A stretch of 17,922 nucleotides of DNA, taken from contig JBIOYC010000239.1 in assembly GCA_044869955.1 (NCBI GenBank), positions 1-17,922 on the forward strand. The letters are read 5' to 3'. The translations under genes and the position numbers were made by a program. The notes under the pieces are model-generated. The model searched no databases and was not told the DNA's origin. It saw only the letters and a program-made list of their open reading frames with translations. Positions within the stretch are counted from its first letter, which is position 1; each line of letters begins with the position of its first letter. Below are positions 1-9,400 of the stretch, piece after piece. The DNA is from CALMKX01 sp044869955. GTDB taxonomy: Bacteria; Acidobacteriota; Thermoanaerobaculia; Multivoradales; SZUA-115.

Positions 1-3000
1 CCTACCACGTGCCGGTGCAGTTCCGGGTGCGGGGTCCTCTGTCGGTGGCGGCCCTGGCGACCGCGGTGGCGGGAGTGGTGGCGCGGCACGAGGCCCTGCG
101 CACCACCTTCGAGGAGGGCAGCCAGCAGCGGGTCCACGAGCGGATGGCCGTGCCGGTGTCGTGGATCGACCTCGGGGCTCTGGAGCACAGAGGCCAAGCC
201 GAGGCGAGGCGCCTGAGCTTCGAGCAGGCGCACCGGCCCTTCGACCTCGGCCGGGGCCCGCTGTGGCGGGTGCTGTGGCTGTCCGGCCTGCCGGGCGGCG
301 AGGGTCGGCTCGCCTGGACCCTGCACCATCTGGTCGCGGACGGCTGGTCGATCGGGGTGCTCTGCCGGGAGCTGGCGGCGCTCTACGCCCAGGCCCTCGG
401 CGAGGGCGAGGCCACCCTGCCCGCCCTGCCCGTACAGGGGGCGGACTGGGCGATCTGGCAGCGCCGCTGGCTGACCGAGGAGCGCCTGGCCGAGCACATC
501 GAGGGCTACCGCGAGGCATTGGCCGGCGCCCCCGCGCAGCTCACCCTGCCCACCGACCGCCTCCGCCCGCCGCAGGCCAGCGGCGAGGGCCGCCAGCTGG
601 CCCTGACGCTGCCGGATGCCCTGGCCGAGGCTCTCGAGGACCTGGGCCGGGCCGAAGGAGCCAGCCTCTTCATGGTCCTGCTGGCGGCCTGGCAGGTGCT
701 GCTGTCCCACCTCGCGGGCCAGCAGAGGGTGGTGGTGGGCGTGCCGGTGGCCAACCGCCGGATGCCCGAGGTCGAGCCCCTGGTCGGCCTCTTCGTCAAC
801 ACCGTGGTGGTGCCCGTCAGGGTGGATCCCGGGGAGAGCTTCCGCGACCTCCTGCGCCAGGTCCGGGCGGCGTCGCTCGCGGCCTTCGAGCGCCAGGACC
901 TGCCCTTCGAGAAGGTGGTCGAGGCCCTGGCGCCCGAGCGCCACCTGGGGACCACGCCCCTGTTCCAGACTCTGTTCTCCTGGCAGGAGATGGGCTGGAC
1001 CCACCTCGAGCTGGGCCAAGCCCGGGTCGACCTGGTGCAGCGAGAGGACGCCACCGCCCGCTGCGACCTCCAGCTGACCGCCGTGCCGGGGCCCGGTGGG
1101 GGCATCTCCTGCCTGCTCACCGGCGCCGCCGAGCTGTTCGAGCCGGCGACGCTGGCATGCTGGGCCGCCGGCTTCGCCGGCTTGCTCGCGGCGCTGGCCG
1201 CTCGGCCGGAGGCGCCTTTGGCCGAGCTCGGCGGCCTGCCGGCGGTCGACGGGGAGAAGCGGCAGGGCTCGCTCGGCGTCCGGCCGGCGACGCCCGCGGA
1301 GGAGGCGGCCAGCCCGGAGGTGAGCCGGCTCGTGGCCGAAGCCTTCGCCGCCGTCCTCGGTCGCCGCGACGTCGACCCCCGGGCCAGCTTCTTCGAGCTC
1401 GGCGGCCACTCTCTCAAGGCGATCCAGGTGGTGTCCCGGCTGCGCGAGGCCTTCGGTCCGGGCGTGCCCCTCAGGGTGGTCTTCGAGGCGCCGACCGTGG
1501 CGCGGCTGGCCGCCCGGCTCGAGACCCTGGTCGCGGAGCAGGAGAGGCGCCGGGCCCGGCCCCGCCATCCCCTGTCCTCGGCCCAGGGGCGGCTGTGGTT
1601 CCTCGACCAGCTCGAGCCCGGCTCGACGGCCCTCTCCTGGCCTTTCGTCCTGCGCCTCGAGGGGACCTTGGCGCCGGCAGCGCTGGCCCGGGCCCTGGAG
1701 GGCCTGGTGGCCCGGCACGACGTGCTGCGGGCCACCTTCCACCTCGAGGGCGGGGAGCCGGCGCAGGTCATCGGGCCAAGTGGGCCGCTAGAGCTGCCGG
1801 TGGCGGACCTCTCGGGTCTGGCTCCTGCCCTCGTCGAGGCCGAGGCGGAGCGGCTGCTCGAGGTGGTGGCGCGCCGGCCCTTCGACCTCGCCGCGGGTCC
1901 CCTCTTCCGCGCCCGGCTGGTCCGCCTCGGTCCCGGGCGCCATCGCCTGCTGGTCAACCACCATCACGCCGTCACCGACGGCCGGTCGGTGCGGGTGCTG
2001 GTCGCGGACCTCGCCGGGCTCTACCAGGCCCAGCGCGAGGGCCGGCCGTCATCCCTGCCGGCCCTGCCCTGGCAGGTCCCGGACTTTGCCGCCTGGCAGC
2101 GCCGCGAGCTGGCCACGCCGCGGCTGGCGGCCGAGGTCGCCTATTGGCGGCAGCGGCTGGCCGGCTCACCCCCGACCTCCACCCTGCCCGCCGACCGCCC
2201 GCGGGCGAAGGCGCCGACCTGGCAAGGCCACCGGCTGGACCGCCGGCTGGCCGGCGCGGTGCCGGCCGCCCTGGCTCGCTTCCAGCGCGAGGAGGGGGCT
2301 GACGCCCTCGCCGTCCACCTCGCCGCTCTCGCCGTAGTGATCGCTCGCCAGGCCGGCCAGCAGGACCTCGCCATTGGCTCGCCGGTGGCCGGCCGGCTCC
2401 GCCCCGAGCTCGCCGGGCTGGTGGGTTGCTTCCTCAACACCCTGGTCCTGCGGCTCAGCTGGCAGGAGGAGCCGACCTTCCGCGAGCTGGTGCGGCAGGC
2501 CCGGCGGGTGTCCCTCGAGGCCGGCGACCACCAGGAGCTGCCCTTCGAACGCCTGCTCGAGGAGCTGGAGGTGGCGCGGGACCTCTCCCACACCCCCCTC
2601 TTCCAGGTCCTCCTGGAGGTGCTCGACGCCGCCGACCAACCGCTGGAGCTGCCCGGCCTTTCCTTCTCGCTGGGCGGCCGCCGAGAGGTGGAGGCGAAGC
2701 TCGACCTCGCCCTCTACGTCGGTGGCGGGTCTGGGGCGATCACCTGGTCCGCGGTGTACGACGCCGGCCTCTTCGACCCGGCGCGCATCACCGACCTGCT
2801 CGACCAGCTGGAAGCCGTCCTCGCCGCCGCCGGAGCGGACCCCGAGAGGCCGATCGGAAAGCTCTCCCTGCTCACCGAGGAGGCCCGCCACCGGCTGCCC
2901 GATCCGCGGGCGCCCCTTTCGGCCGCCTTCGCCGGCTCCTTGCCCGCCCGCTTCGACGCCTGGGCCGGGCGGGAGCCTGATCGCCTCGCCCTGGCCGGCC

Positions 3001-6000
3001 CCGAGGAGAGCTGGAGCTACGCCGAGGTGGCCGAGGCTTCGCGGCGCCTGGCCCGGGCCCTCCACGACGGCGGCCTGGCCCCCGGCGATCGGGTGCTGAT
3101 CTGGGCCCACCGCGTCCCCGCCTTGCCCATCGCCCTTCTGGGGGTGATCCGCGCCGGCGGTGTCTTCGTGGTGCTCGATCCAGCCTACCCGGAGGCCCGG
3201 CTGGCCCTGCTCGCCGAGGTCGCCCGGCCCAGGGCCCTGGTCCGCCTGGCCGCCGCCGGGGTGCTGCCGGCCGGGCTCGAGGCGGCCCTGGCCTCGGCGG
3301 GCGTGACTTTGACCTTGAGCCTGCCGGCGGGCAAGGAGCCGCTCGAGGCCGCCCTGCGCCGCCATCCGGCGGAGGCCGTCGCCTTCGAGGCCGGAGCGGA
3401 CTCCCCGGCCTGCCTGACCTTCACCTCCGGCTCGACCGGCGTGCCCAAGGGAGTGCTCGGCCGCCACGGCTCGCTGACCCATTTCACCGACTGGCAATGC
3501 CGGCGCTACGAGCTGGGGCCGGAGGACCGCTTCAGCCTGCTCTCGGGGCTGGCTCACGACCCCCTGCAACGGGACGTCTTCACCCCCTGGCAGATCGGTG
3601 GGGCGATCGTGGTGCCCGAGGCCGAGCGCATCGGCGAGCCCGGCTACCTCGCCGCCTGGATGGCCGAGCAGCGAGTGACCGTGGCTCACCTGACGCCGGC
3701 CATGGCCCAGCTGCTGACCGTCACCGGCGGCGCGGCGCGGCGGCTGCCGCTGCGCTGCGCCATGCTGGTCGGCGAGGTGCTGACCCGTCGAGACGTGGTG
3801 CGTCTGGCGGAGCTGGCGCCCGAGGCCTTGGTAGTCAACCACTACGGCTCGACCGAGAGCCAGCGGGCCGTCTCCTACCACCTGGCCACGAGCGAGGAGC
3901 GCCGGGACCCGAGCGGCGAGGCCCTGCCCCTGGGCCGCGGCGTCGAGGACGTCCAGTTGCTGGTGCTCAACCCGGCCGGCGAGCTGGCGGGCATCGGCGA
4001 GCTGGGGGAGATCACCCTGCGCAGCCCCCACCTCGCCCTGGGCTACTTCGGCGACGAGTCTCTCTCCGCCCGCAAGTTCGTCGCCAACCCCTGGACCGGG
4101 GAGGCCGAGGACCGCCTCTACCGGACCGGCGACCTCGGCCGCTACCGTCCGGACGGCGAGGCGGAGCTCTCGGGCCGGGCCGACGACCAGGTGAAGATAC
4201 GCGGCTTCCGCGTCGAGCTCGGCGAGGTCGAGGCCCTGCTGTTGAGTCATCCGGCGGTGGTGGCGGCGGCCGCGGCGGTGATCGATCGCGAGGGAGTGGG
4301 CCGCACCCTGGGCGCCTGGGTGGTGGCGAAGCCGGGGGCCAGCCTGGATCCCCTCGAGGTTCGGCGCTTCGCCGCCCGTGCCCTGCCGGACCACATGGTG
4401 CCCTCGGCGGTGGTGCCCCTCGAGCGCATCCCCCTCACACCCAACGGCAAGGTGGACCGCAAGGCCCTGGCCCTGCCCTCGCACGCCGGCCAGGCCGCGG
4501 CGCGGCTGTCGCCCTTCGAGCGGCAGATCGCCGAGGTCTGGTGCCAGATGCTGAAGCTCGACTCGGTGGGGCCGGAGGACGACTTCTTCGCCCTCGGCGG
4601 CCACTCGCTGCTGGCCACGCGCATGGTGGCCCGCCTGGCGGCGCGGCTGGGCCGGCCGGTGCCGCTGCGCGCCGTGTTCGAGGAGACCACCGTGCGCGGG
4701 CTGGCCTCCCGGCTGGAGCCTGGCGACGAGGCCGAGCCCTCCCCACCGCCCCTGCCGCCGGCCGCCCGATTGGGCGCCTCGGGGCCGCGGCCTCTCTCCT
4801 TCGCCCAGCTGCGCCTGTGGTTTCTCGACCGCTTCCATGGCGGTGCCACCGGCCTCAACATGCCGGCCGCCCTCGGCCTGGCCGGGGCCCTCGACGCCGC
4901 GGCCCTGAACCGGGCGTTCCGCGAGATCGTCCGGCGCCATCAGGTGCTGCGCACGGTCTTCGTCCAGCCCGAGGAGGAGCCGGCGCAGCTGGTGCTGCCC
5001 GTCGAGGCCGTGAGGCCCGGCTGGGTCGACCTTTCGGGCCTGCCGGCGGCCGCCCGCGACGGCGCCGCGGACGGCCTCTTCTCGGCCCTCGCGCACCATC
5101 ACTTCGACCTCGAGCGGTCCCCGGGCTTCCTCTGGTGCGGCCTGCGGCTGACGATCGAACGGCACCGCCTATGCTGGGTGCAGCACCACATCGCCTCCGA
5201 CGGCTGGTCCCAGCGGGTGCTCTTCGGCGAGCTCCTGGCCCTCTACGGGGCCTTCCGCGACGGTCGGCCCTCGCCCCTCTGCGAGCTGCCCTTGCAGTAC
5301 GCCGACTACGCGGACTGGCAGCGCCGCACCCTGGTGGGCGAGCGGCTGGTGACCCAGGTGGCCTACTGGCGCAAGCGGCTGGCCGGCCTGCCGCCCTTGC
5401 TCGCCCTGCCCACCGACCGGCCCCGGCCAAGGGTGCAGACCTTCGAGGGGGGCCGCATCGCCCGCGAGGTGCCACCACAGGTCCGCTCGGCCCTCTCCCG
5501 CCTGATGAGGCGCCAGGACTCGACTCTCTTCATGGTGCTGCTGGCGGCCCTGGCGGTGGTGCTGTCGCGGCGGTCCGGGCAGCGGGACCTGGCGATCGGC
5601 TCGCCGGTGGCCGGCCGCCTCTCGCCCGAGCTCGAAGGCTTGATCGGCTGCTTCCTCAACACCCTGGTGCTGCGCCTCGACCTCGGCGACGGGCCGAGCT
5701 TCGCCGAGCTGCTGCGGCGGGCGCGGCAGGCCGCCCTCGACGCCTACGACCACCAGGAGGTGCCGTTCGAGAAGCTGCTCGAGGAGCTGGCGGTGACGCG
5801 CAGTCTTGCGCACACGCCGCTCTTCCAGGTCTTCCTCAACGTCCTCAACTTCCCGGTCGAGCGCTCTTCCTTGCCCGGGCTCTCGATCGACCGCGTCGGC
5901 CAGGCCGACCCGGAGGCCAAATTCGACCTCACCCTCTACGTCGCCGAGACTCCCGAGGGGATCTCCTGGTCGCTGGTCTACAACGCCGGGCTCTTCGATC

Positions 6001-6413
6001 GCTCACGGATCGAGGGCCTGATGGCCGAGCTCGAGGAGGTGCTGGTGGCGGCGGCGGACGATCCCGAACGGCCGGTGGTCGAGCCGAGCCGCGAGGACGC
6101 CGAGCTGGCGCCGGTCGCCGTCGCGCCGGTCGACCGAAAAGCCCCGACAGGGGCGCGCGAGCTCTCCCCGGTGGCAGCCCTCGTCGCCGGCATCTGGCAG
6201 GAGCTGCTGCGGGTCGACCGCGTGGGCGCGGGTGACGACTTCTTCGCTCTCGGCGGTCATTCCTTGCTCGCCACCCGGTTGATGGCCCGGCTGGCGGCGG
6301 ACCTCGATCTCGAAGTGCCTCTGCTGAGCCTCTTCGAGTCTCCCCGTTTGGAGGACTTCGCGCGGGCCGTGGAGGACCTGCTGCTGGCCGACGCCGAGGG
6401 CTCCGGGCCATGA
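1..6413 (+). CDS. NRPS subunit, C-T-C-A-T-C-T, 5' end outside window
   Basis: Nonribosomal peptide synthetase, open at the left edge: the frame reads Tyr-His before the GTG at 9, and the first C domain lacks its N-terminal LSxAQxRLWFL motif, so the true start is upstream. Residues are numbered from codon 9. Domains: C1 (1-425, HHLVADG 106-112), T1 (435-505, Ser468), C2 (519-950, HHAVTDG 652-658), A2 (about 978-1493, A3 core 1136-1148, A10 Lys1481), T2 (Ser1533), C3 (1593-2015, HHIASDG 1726-1732), T3 (Ser2085). There is no epimerase, methyltransferase or cyclase domain. C1-T1 and C3-T3 have no adenylation domain, which is unusual. The A2 core-4 segment reads AHDPLQRDVFTP rather than FDxSVWE, so its substrate may not be a common alpha-amino acid. 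The stop overlaps the next gene's start (ATGA), so the two subunits are probably translated together and act in one cytoplasmic assembly line. Family assignment is certain; substrate is not. Confidence 0.95.
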   Translation, partial: YHVPVQFRVRGPLSVAALATAVAGVVARHEALRTTFEEGSQQRVHERMAVPVSWIDLGALEHRGQAEARRLSFEQAHRPFDLGRGPLWRVLWLSGLPGGEGRLAWTLHHLVADGWSIGVLCRELAALYAQALGEGEATLPALPVQGADWAIWQRRWLTEERLAEHIEGYREALAGAPAQLTLPTDRLRPPQASGEGRQLALTLPDALAEALEDLGRAEGASLFMVLLAAWQVLLSHLAGQQRVVVGVPVANRRMPEVEPLVGLFVNTVVVPVRVDPGESFRDLLRQVRAASLAAFERQDLPFEKVVEALAPERHLGTTPLFQTLFSWQEMGWTHLELGQARVDLVQREDATARCDLQLTAVPGPGGGISCLLTGAAELFEPATLACWAAGFAGLLAALAARPEAPLAELGGLPAVDGEKRQGSLGVRPATPAEEAASPEVSRLVAEAFAAVLGRRDVDPRASFFELGGHSLKAIQVVSRLREAFGPGVPLRVVFEAPTVARLAARLETLVAEQERRRARPRHPLSSAQGRLWFLDQLEPGSTALSWPFVLRLEGTLAPAALARALEGLVARHDVLRATFHLEGGEPAQVIGPSGPLELPVADLSGLAPALVEAEAERLLEVVARRPFDLAAGPLFRARLVRLGPGRHRLLVNHHHAVTDGRSVRVLVADLAGLYQAQREGRPSSLPALPWQVPDFAAWQRRELATPRLAAEVAYWRQRLAGSPPTSTLPADRPRAKAPTWQGHRLDRRLAGAVPAALARFQREEGADALAVHLAALAVVIARQAGQQDLAIGSPVAGRLRPELAGLVGCFLNTLVLRLSWQEEPTFRELVRQARRVSLEAGDHQELPFERLLEELEVARDLSHTPLFQVLLEVLDAADQPLELPGLSFSLGGRREVEAKLDLALYVGGGSGAITWSAVYDAGLFDPARITDLLDQLEAVLAAAGADPERPIGKLSLLTEEARHRLPDPRAPLSAAFAGSLPARFDAWAGREPDRLALAGPEESWSYAEVAEASRRLARALHDGGLAPGDRVLIWAHRVPALPIALLGVIRAGGVFVVLDPAYPEARLALLAEVARPRALVRLAAAGVLPAGLEAALASAGVTLTLSLPAGKEPLEAALRRHPAEAVAFEAGADSPACLTFTSGSTGVPKGVLGRHGSLTHFTDWQCRRYELGPEDRFSLLSGLAHDPLQRDVFTPWQIGGAIVVPEAERIGEPGYLAAWMAEQRVTVAHLTPAMAQLLTVTGGAARRLPLRCAMLVGEVLTRRDVVRLAELAPEALVVNHYGSTESQRAVSYHLATSEERRDPSGEALPLGRGVEDVQLLVLNPAGELAGIGELGEITLRSPHLALGYFGDESLSARKFVANPWTGEAEDRLYRTGDLGRYRPDGEAELSGRADDQVKIRGFRVELGEVEALLLSHPAVVAAAAAVIDREGVGRTLGAWVVAKPGASLDPLEVRRFAARALPDHMVPSAVVPLERIPLTPNGKVDRKALALPSHAGQAAARLSPFERQIAEVWCQMLKLDSVGPEDDFFALGGHSLLATRMVARLAARLGRPVPLRAVFEETTVRGLASRLEPGDEAEPSPPPLPPAARLGASGPRPLSFAQLRLWFLDRFHGGATGLNMPAALGLAGALDAAALNRAFREIVRRHQVLRTVFVQPEEEPAQLVLPVEAVRPGWVDLSGLPAAARDGAADGLFSALAHHHFDLERSPGFLWCGLRLTIERHRLCWVQHHIASDGWSQRVLFGELLALYGAFRDGRPSPLCELPLQYADYADWQRRTLVGERLVTQVAYWRKRLAGLPPLLALPTDRPRPRVQTFEGGRIAREVPPQVRSALSRLMRRQDSTLFMVLLAALAVVLSRRSGQRDLAIGSPVAGRLSPELEGLIGCFLNTLVLRLDLGDGPSFAELLRRARQAALDAYDHQEVPFEKLLEELAVTRSLAHTPLFQVFLNVLNFPVERSSLPGLSIDRVGQADPEAKFDLTLYVAETPEGISWSLVYNAGLFDRSRIEGLMAELEEVLVAAADDPERPVVEPSREDAELAPVAVAPVDRKAPTGARELSPVAALVAGIWQELLRVDRVGAGDDFFALGGHSLLATRLMARLAADLDLEVPLLSLFESPRLEDFARAVEDLLLADAEGSGP
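6396..6413 (+). promoter_or_regulatory. ATGA translational coupling between the NRPS subunits
   Basis: The TGA stop of the first subunit (6411-6413) overlaps the ATG of the second (6410-6412). A GAGGG run begins at 6396, 10 nt before the ATG. This fixes the start of the second gene and implies one mRNA with coupled translation. Confidence 0.7.
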
Positions 6414-9400
6414 GCGGCCAGGACCATCGCGCGGCGACCGTCGAGCGGCTGCTCGCCGAGCGCCTGGCGCGGAAGAAGGGGCCGCCGGCAGGGCCCGCCG
6501 CGGCGGCCCGGCCCCCGGCGGTCACCGGCCGCGGTCCGTTGTCCTTTACCCAGGAGCGGTTGTGGTTCCTCGACCGCATGGGCAACCTGGGCCCGGCCTA
6601 CACCATCGCCCTGGTGATCGGTCTCGAGGGCCGGCTGGAGCTCGCGGCCCTGAGGGCGGCCCTGGCGGAGATCGTCCGCCGCCACGGGACCCTGCGCACC
6701 CGCTTCGCCGTCGAGGATGGGCAGCCGGTCCAGGTGGTCGAGGCGCCCGGTGTCCTGCGACTGCCCCTGGTCGACCTCCAAGCCCTCGCCGGGGCCGGCG
6801 AGGCGGCGGTAGGCGGCGTGGCCCGCCAGCTGACCGACCGCTGGCTGCGGCGGGGCTTCCGGCTCGAGCAAGGCCACCTGATCCGCTTCCTGCTGCTGCG
6901 CCTGGGCCCGACCGGGCATCGGCTGGTGGTGCCCATGCACCACATCGTCTCGGACGGCTGGTCGGGGGGCGTCTTCCTCCGCGAGCTGGGGGCCCTCTAC
7001 TCGAGCTTCCTGGCCGGCGAGCCGTCCCCCCTGCCCGAGCCCCCGCGGCAGTTCTTCGAGCTGGCCCGCGAGGAGAGGGAGGCCCTGCGAGGGGAGAGGC
7101 TGGCCGAGGAGCTGGCCTTCTGGCGCCAGGAGCTGGAGGGGGCTCCCGGGCTGCTCGAGCTGCCCACCGACCGGCCCCGGCCCTCGATCCGCGGCTACGC
7201 CGGCGCCACCCTGCGCTGGCTGCCTGCCGCCGCCCTCGGCGCGGCGATCGAGGCCTTCGCTCGCTCGCGGCGGGCGACACCGTTCATGGTGCTGCTGGCG
7301 GGCTTCGCCACCGTCTTGGCGCGCTGGTCCGGGCAGCGGGACCTGGCCCTCGGCTCGCCGATCGCCAACCGCCTGGGCCTCGAGGCCGAGCCCCTGATCG
7401 GCTACTTCGCCAACACCTTGGTGGTACGGGTGCGCCTGGATGGCGAGCCCACCTTCGAGGCCCTGGTCGAGAGGGTGCGGGCCACGGCCCTCGCCGCCTA
7501 CCCGCACCAGTCCCTGCCCTTCGAGAAGCTGGTGGGGGAGCTCAACCCGCGGCGCAGCCTGTCCCACAACCCCCTCTTCCAGGTCATGCTGACGCTCCAG
7601 AGCGCACCCCTCGAGCGGCCCCAGCTGCCCGGGCTGGCGATCGAGCTGCTGCCCGGCTCGGTGGGCACCTCGCAGGTGGACCTCGAGCTGTCGGCCCGGC
7701 TGGTCAGGGGCACCCTGGCCGGCCACCTGATCTTCTCGACCGAGCTCTTCGACGCCACCACGGTCCGGCGCCTCCTCGGCCACCTCGAGAGCCTGCTGGC
7801 GGCGGGAGTCGCCGGGCCCGAGACGCCGGTCTGGGCCTTGCCCCTGGCCGGCCCGGCCGAGCGGGCCCAGATCCTCGTCGAGTGGAACGACACCGAGAGG
7901 AGCTGGCCCGGCGACGGCGGGGAGGCCGGCCTCCACGAGTGGATCGCCCGCCAGGTCGAGGCGACGCCCGAGGCGGTGGCGGTGACCTGCGAGGACGAGG
8001 CCCTCTCCTACGCCGGGCTGGCGAGCCGGGCCCGCGGCCTGGCCCGGCACCTCGCCGGCCTCGGCGTCGGCCCGGACGAGCGGGTGGGCATCGCCGTCGA
8101 GCGTTCGCTCGAGATGATGGTGGGCCTGCTCGGCATCCTCGAGGCGGGTGCGGCCTACGTGCCGATCGACCCCTCCTACCCCCGCGAGCGGCAGGCCTTC
8201 ATGGTCGCGGACTCGGGCGTGAGCGTGCTGCTCACCCAGGCCCGCCTGGCCGCCACCCTGCCCTTGCCGGAGGGTCGGGGCGTGACGGTGATCGCCCTCG
8301 ATCGGCCCCAGGCGCTCGCCGGGCATGCCGCCGCAACGCTGCCGCAGGTGGGGGGCGACTCCCTCGCCTACGTGATCTACACCTCGGGCTCGACCGGGCG
8401 GCCCAAGGGGGCGATGATCTGCCACCGGGCGATCGTCAACCGCCTGCTGTGGATGCAGCGGGCTTACGGCCTCGGCCCGGGCGACCGGGTGTTGCAGAAG
8501 ACCCCGATCAGCTTCGACGTCTCGGTGTGGGAGCTGTTCTGGCCCTTGCTCACCGGCGCGACGCTGGTGGTGGCCCGGCCGGGCGGCCACCAGGACGCCG
8601 CCTACCTGGTCCGGACGATCGCCGAGCGCCAGGTGACCACCCTGCACTTCGTGCCCTCGATGCTCCAGGTCTTCGTCGAGGAGGGGGCTCTCTCCGGCTG
8701 CCGCTCGATCCGCCGGCTGATCGCCAGCGGCGAGGCCCTGCCCTCGGCCCTGGTGGCCCGCTGCCAGCAGCGTCTCCCGGCGGCCGGACTGTTCAACCTC
8801 TACGGTCCTACCGAGGCGGCGGTGGACGTCACGGCCTGGCCCTGCGGCCCGGAGGAGGCCCGCCGTCCGGTGCCGATCGGCCGGCCGATCGACAACCTCG
8901 AGATCTTGCTGCTCGATCGCCGGGGCCTGGCCGTGCCGATCGGCGTGCCGGCGGAGCTGGCCATCGGAGGTGTGGGGCTCGCCCGCGGCTACCACGGCCG
9001 GCCGGCCCTGACCGCCGAGCGCTTCGTGCCCGACGGCTGCTCGGGTCGCCCCGGCGCCCGCCTCTACCGCACCGGCGACCTGGCCCGCTGGCGGGCCGAC
9101 GGCGCCATCGAGTACCTGGGCCGCCTCGACCATCAGGTGAAGATCCGCGGCTTCCGCATCGAGCTGGGCGAGATCGAGGCCGCCCTGGCCTGCCACCCCG
9201 GGGTGCGCGAGGTGGTGGTGACGGCGCGGAGCGACCTCGGTCGCGGCGGAGCCGGGGGCCAGCGGCTGGTGGCCTATTGGGTCGGCCAGCAGGACCCCGT
9301 CGCGGCCGACGAGCTGCGCCGCCACCTGCGCGAGCGCCTGCCCGAGCACATGGTGCCGTCCTACTTCGTCTCGCTGCCGGCCTTCCCCTTGAACCCCAGC

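Noticed and set aside
9..11. GTG as start of the first NRPS gene
   Set aside because: The frame is open to the window edge and codes for Tyr-His before it, and the C domain lacks its conserved N-terminal motif, so the gene begins upstream.
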